From Planctomycetota bacterium (GTDB taxonomy: Bacteria > Planctomycetota > PUPC01 > JACPCR01): 6,889 nt of DNA. The notes beneath the pieces are model-generated. The model had not been told where the DNA came from, did not search any database, and was given only the letters and a program-made list of their open reading frames with translations. Below are positions 6,799-6,889 of this stretch, piece after piece. Both the position numbers and the translations under genes were made by a program. The DNA lies in assembly GCA_030740295.1 (NCBI GenBank), contig JASLXP010000950.1, positions 1-6,889 of the forward strand, read 5' to 3'. Positions within the stretch are counted from its first letter, which is position 1. Every line of letters starts with the position of its first letter.

Positions 6799-6889
6799 GG
6801 CACGGCGGAATATGTCTCGCACCGAACAGCAATCCTGGTAGACCCACAGCTTGCCCCGTGGTGGATATGAATGATTCAGGCAATCGCTT
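6799..6889. other. Right-edge intergenic sequence, possible start of a next gene
   Basis: No clear terminator or RNA gene is visible after the stop codon at 6796-6798. An ATG at 6871, with a weak purine-rich GGTGGA five bases upstream (6860-6865), opens a frame (Met-Ile-Gln-Ala-Ile) running off the window. Another open frame begins at ATG 6867. Either could be the first codons of a downstream gene, but six codons are too few to judge. Confidence 0.25.

Noticed and set aside
6500..6841. 113-codon plus-strand frame overlapping the end of the exported protein gene
   Set aside because: It is a shifted frame within a conserved gene, with Ser/Thr/Arg/Pro-rich shadow composition and no start signal.

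Overview
The window carries four complete protein genes plus a short tandem-repeat array at its left edge. GC content is moderate to high. Shine-Dalgarno sites are GGAG-like or absent. The gene content (an expanded-motif nucleoside hydrolase, a COG3964-like amidohydrolase, a D-2-hydroxyacid dehydrogenase and a very large secreted propeller/FN3/carbohydrate-binding-like protein) fits a heterotrophic bacterium of the Planctomycetota/Verrucomicrobiota/Lentisphaerota kind, or an uncultured lineage with a similar lifestyle. That placement is an inference from protein style only. No rRNA, tRNA, CRISPR array or transposase was seen.

Layout. Positions 1-272 hold 2.6 copies of a 90-bp direct repeat, with a faded further copy at the very left edge. 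A plus-strand nucleoside hydrolase follows (339-1292, GTG start). It converges on a minus-strand metal-dependent amidohydrolase (1375-2631), with an 82-bp gap holding GC-rich inverted repeats. The amidohydrolase is divergent from a plus-strand D-isomer-specific 2-hydroxyacid dehydrogenase (2741-3688). They share a 109-bp intergenic region with a 10-bp palindrome and a weak promoter-like pair. A 1011-residue exported protein (3763-6798) lies 74 bp downstream of the dehydrogenase on the same strand. The last 91 bp hold no confident gene.

How the genes may work together. The amidohydrolase and dehydrogenase look like a divergent catabolic pair. Characterised COG3964 enzymes remove an acyl group from an (R)-2-hydroxy acid, and the neighbouring dehydrogenase family oxidises D-2-hydroxy acids to 2-keto acids, so the two could act in sequence. 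The large exported protein could bind or cut a polymer outside the cytoplasm: its propeller resembles, loosely, oligogalacturonate-lyase/TolB-type propellers, and it carries FN3 and carbohydrate-binding-like sandwiches. The nucleoside hydrolase would salvage or degrade nucleosides, or a related N-ribosyl compound. No transporter or regulator is present, so the pathway link is a hypothesis.
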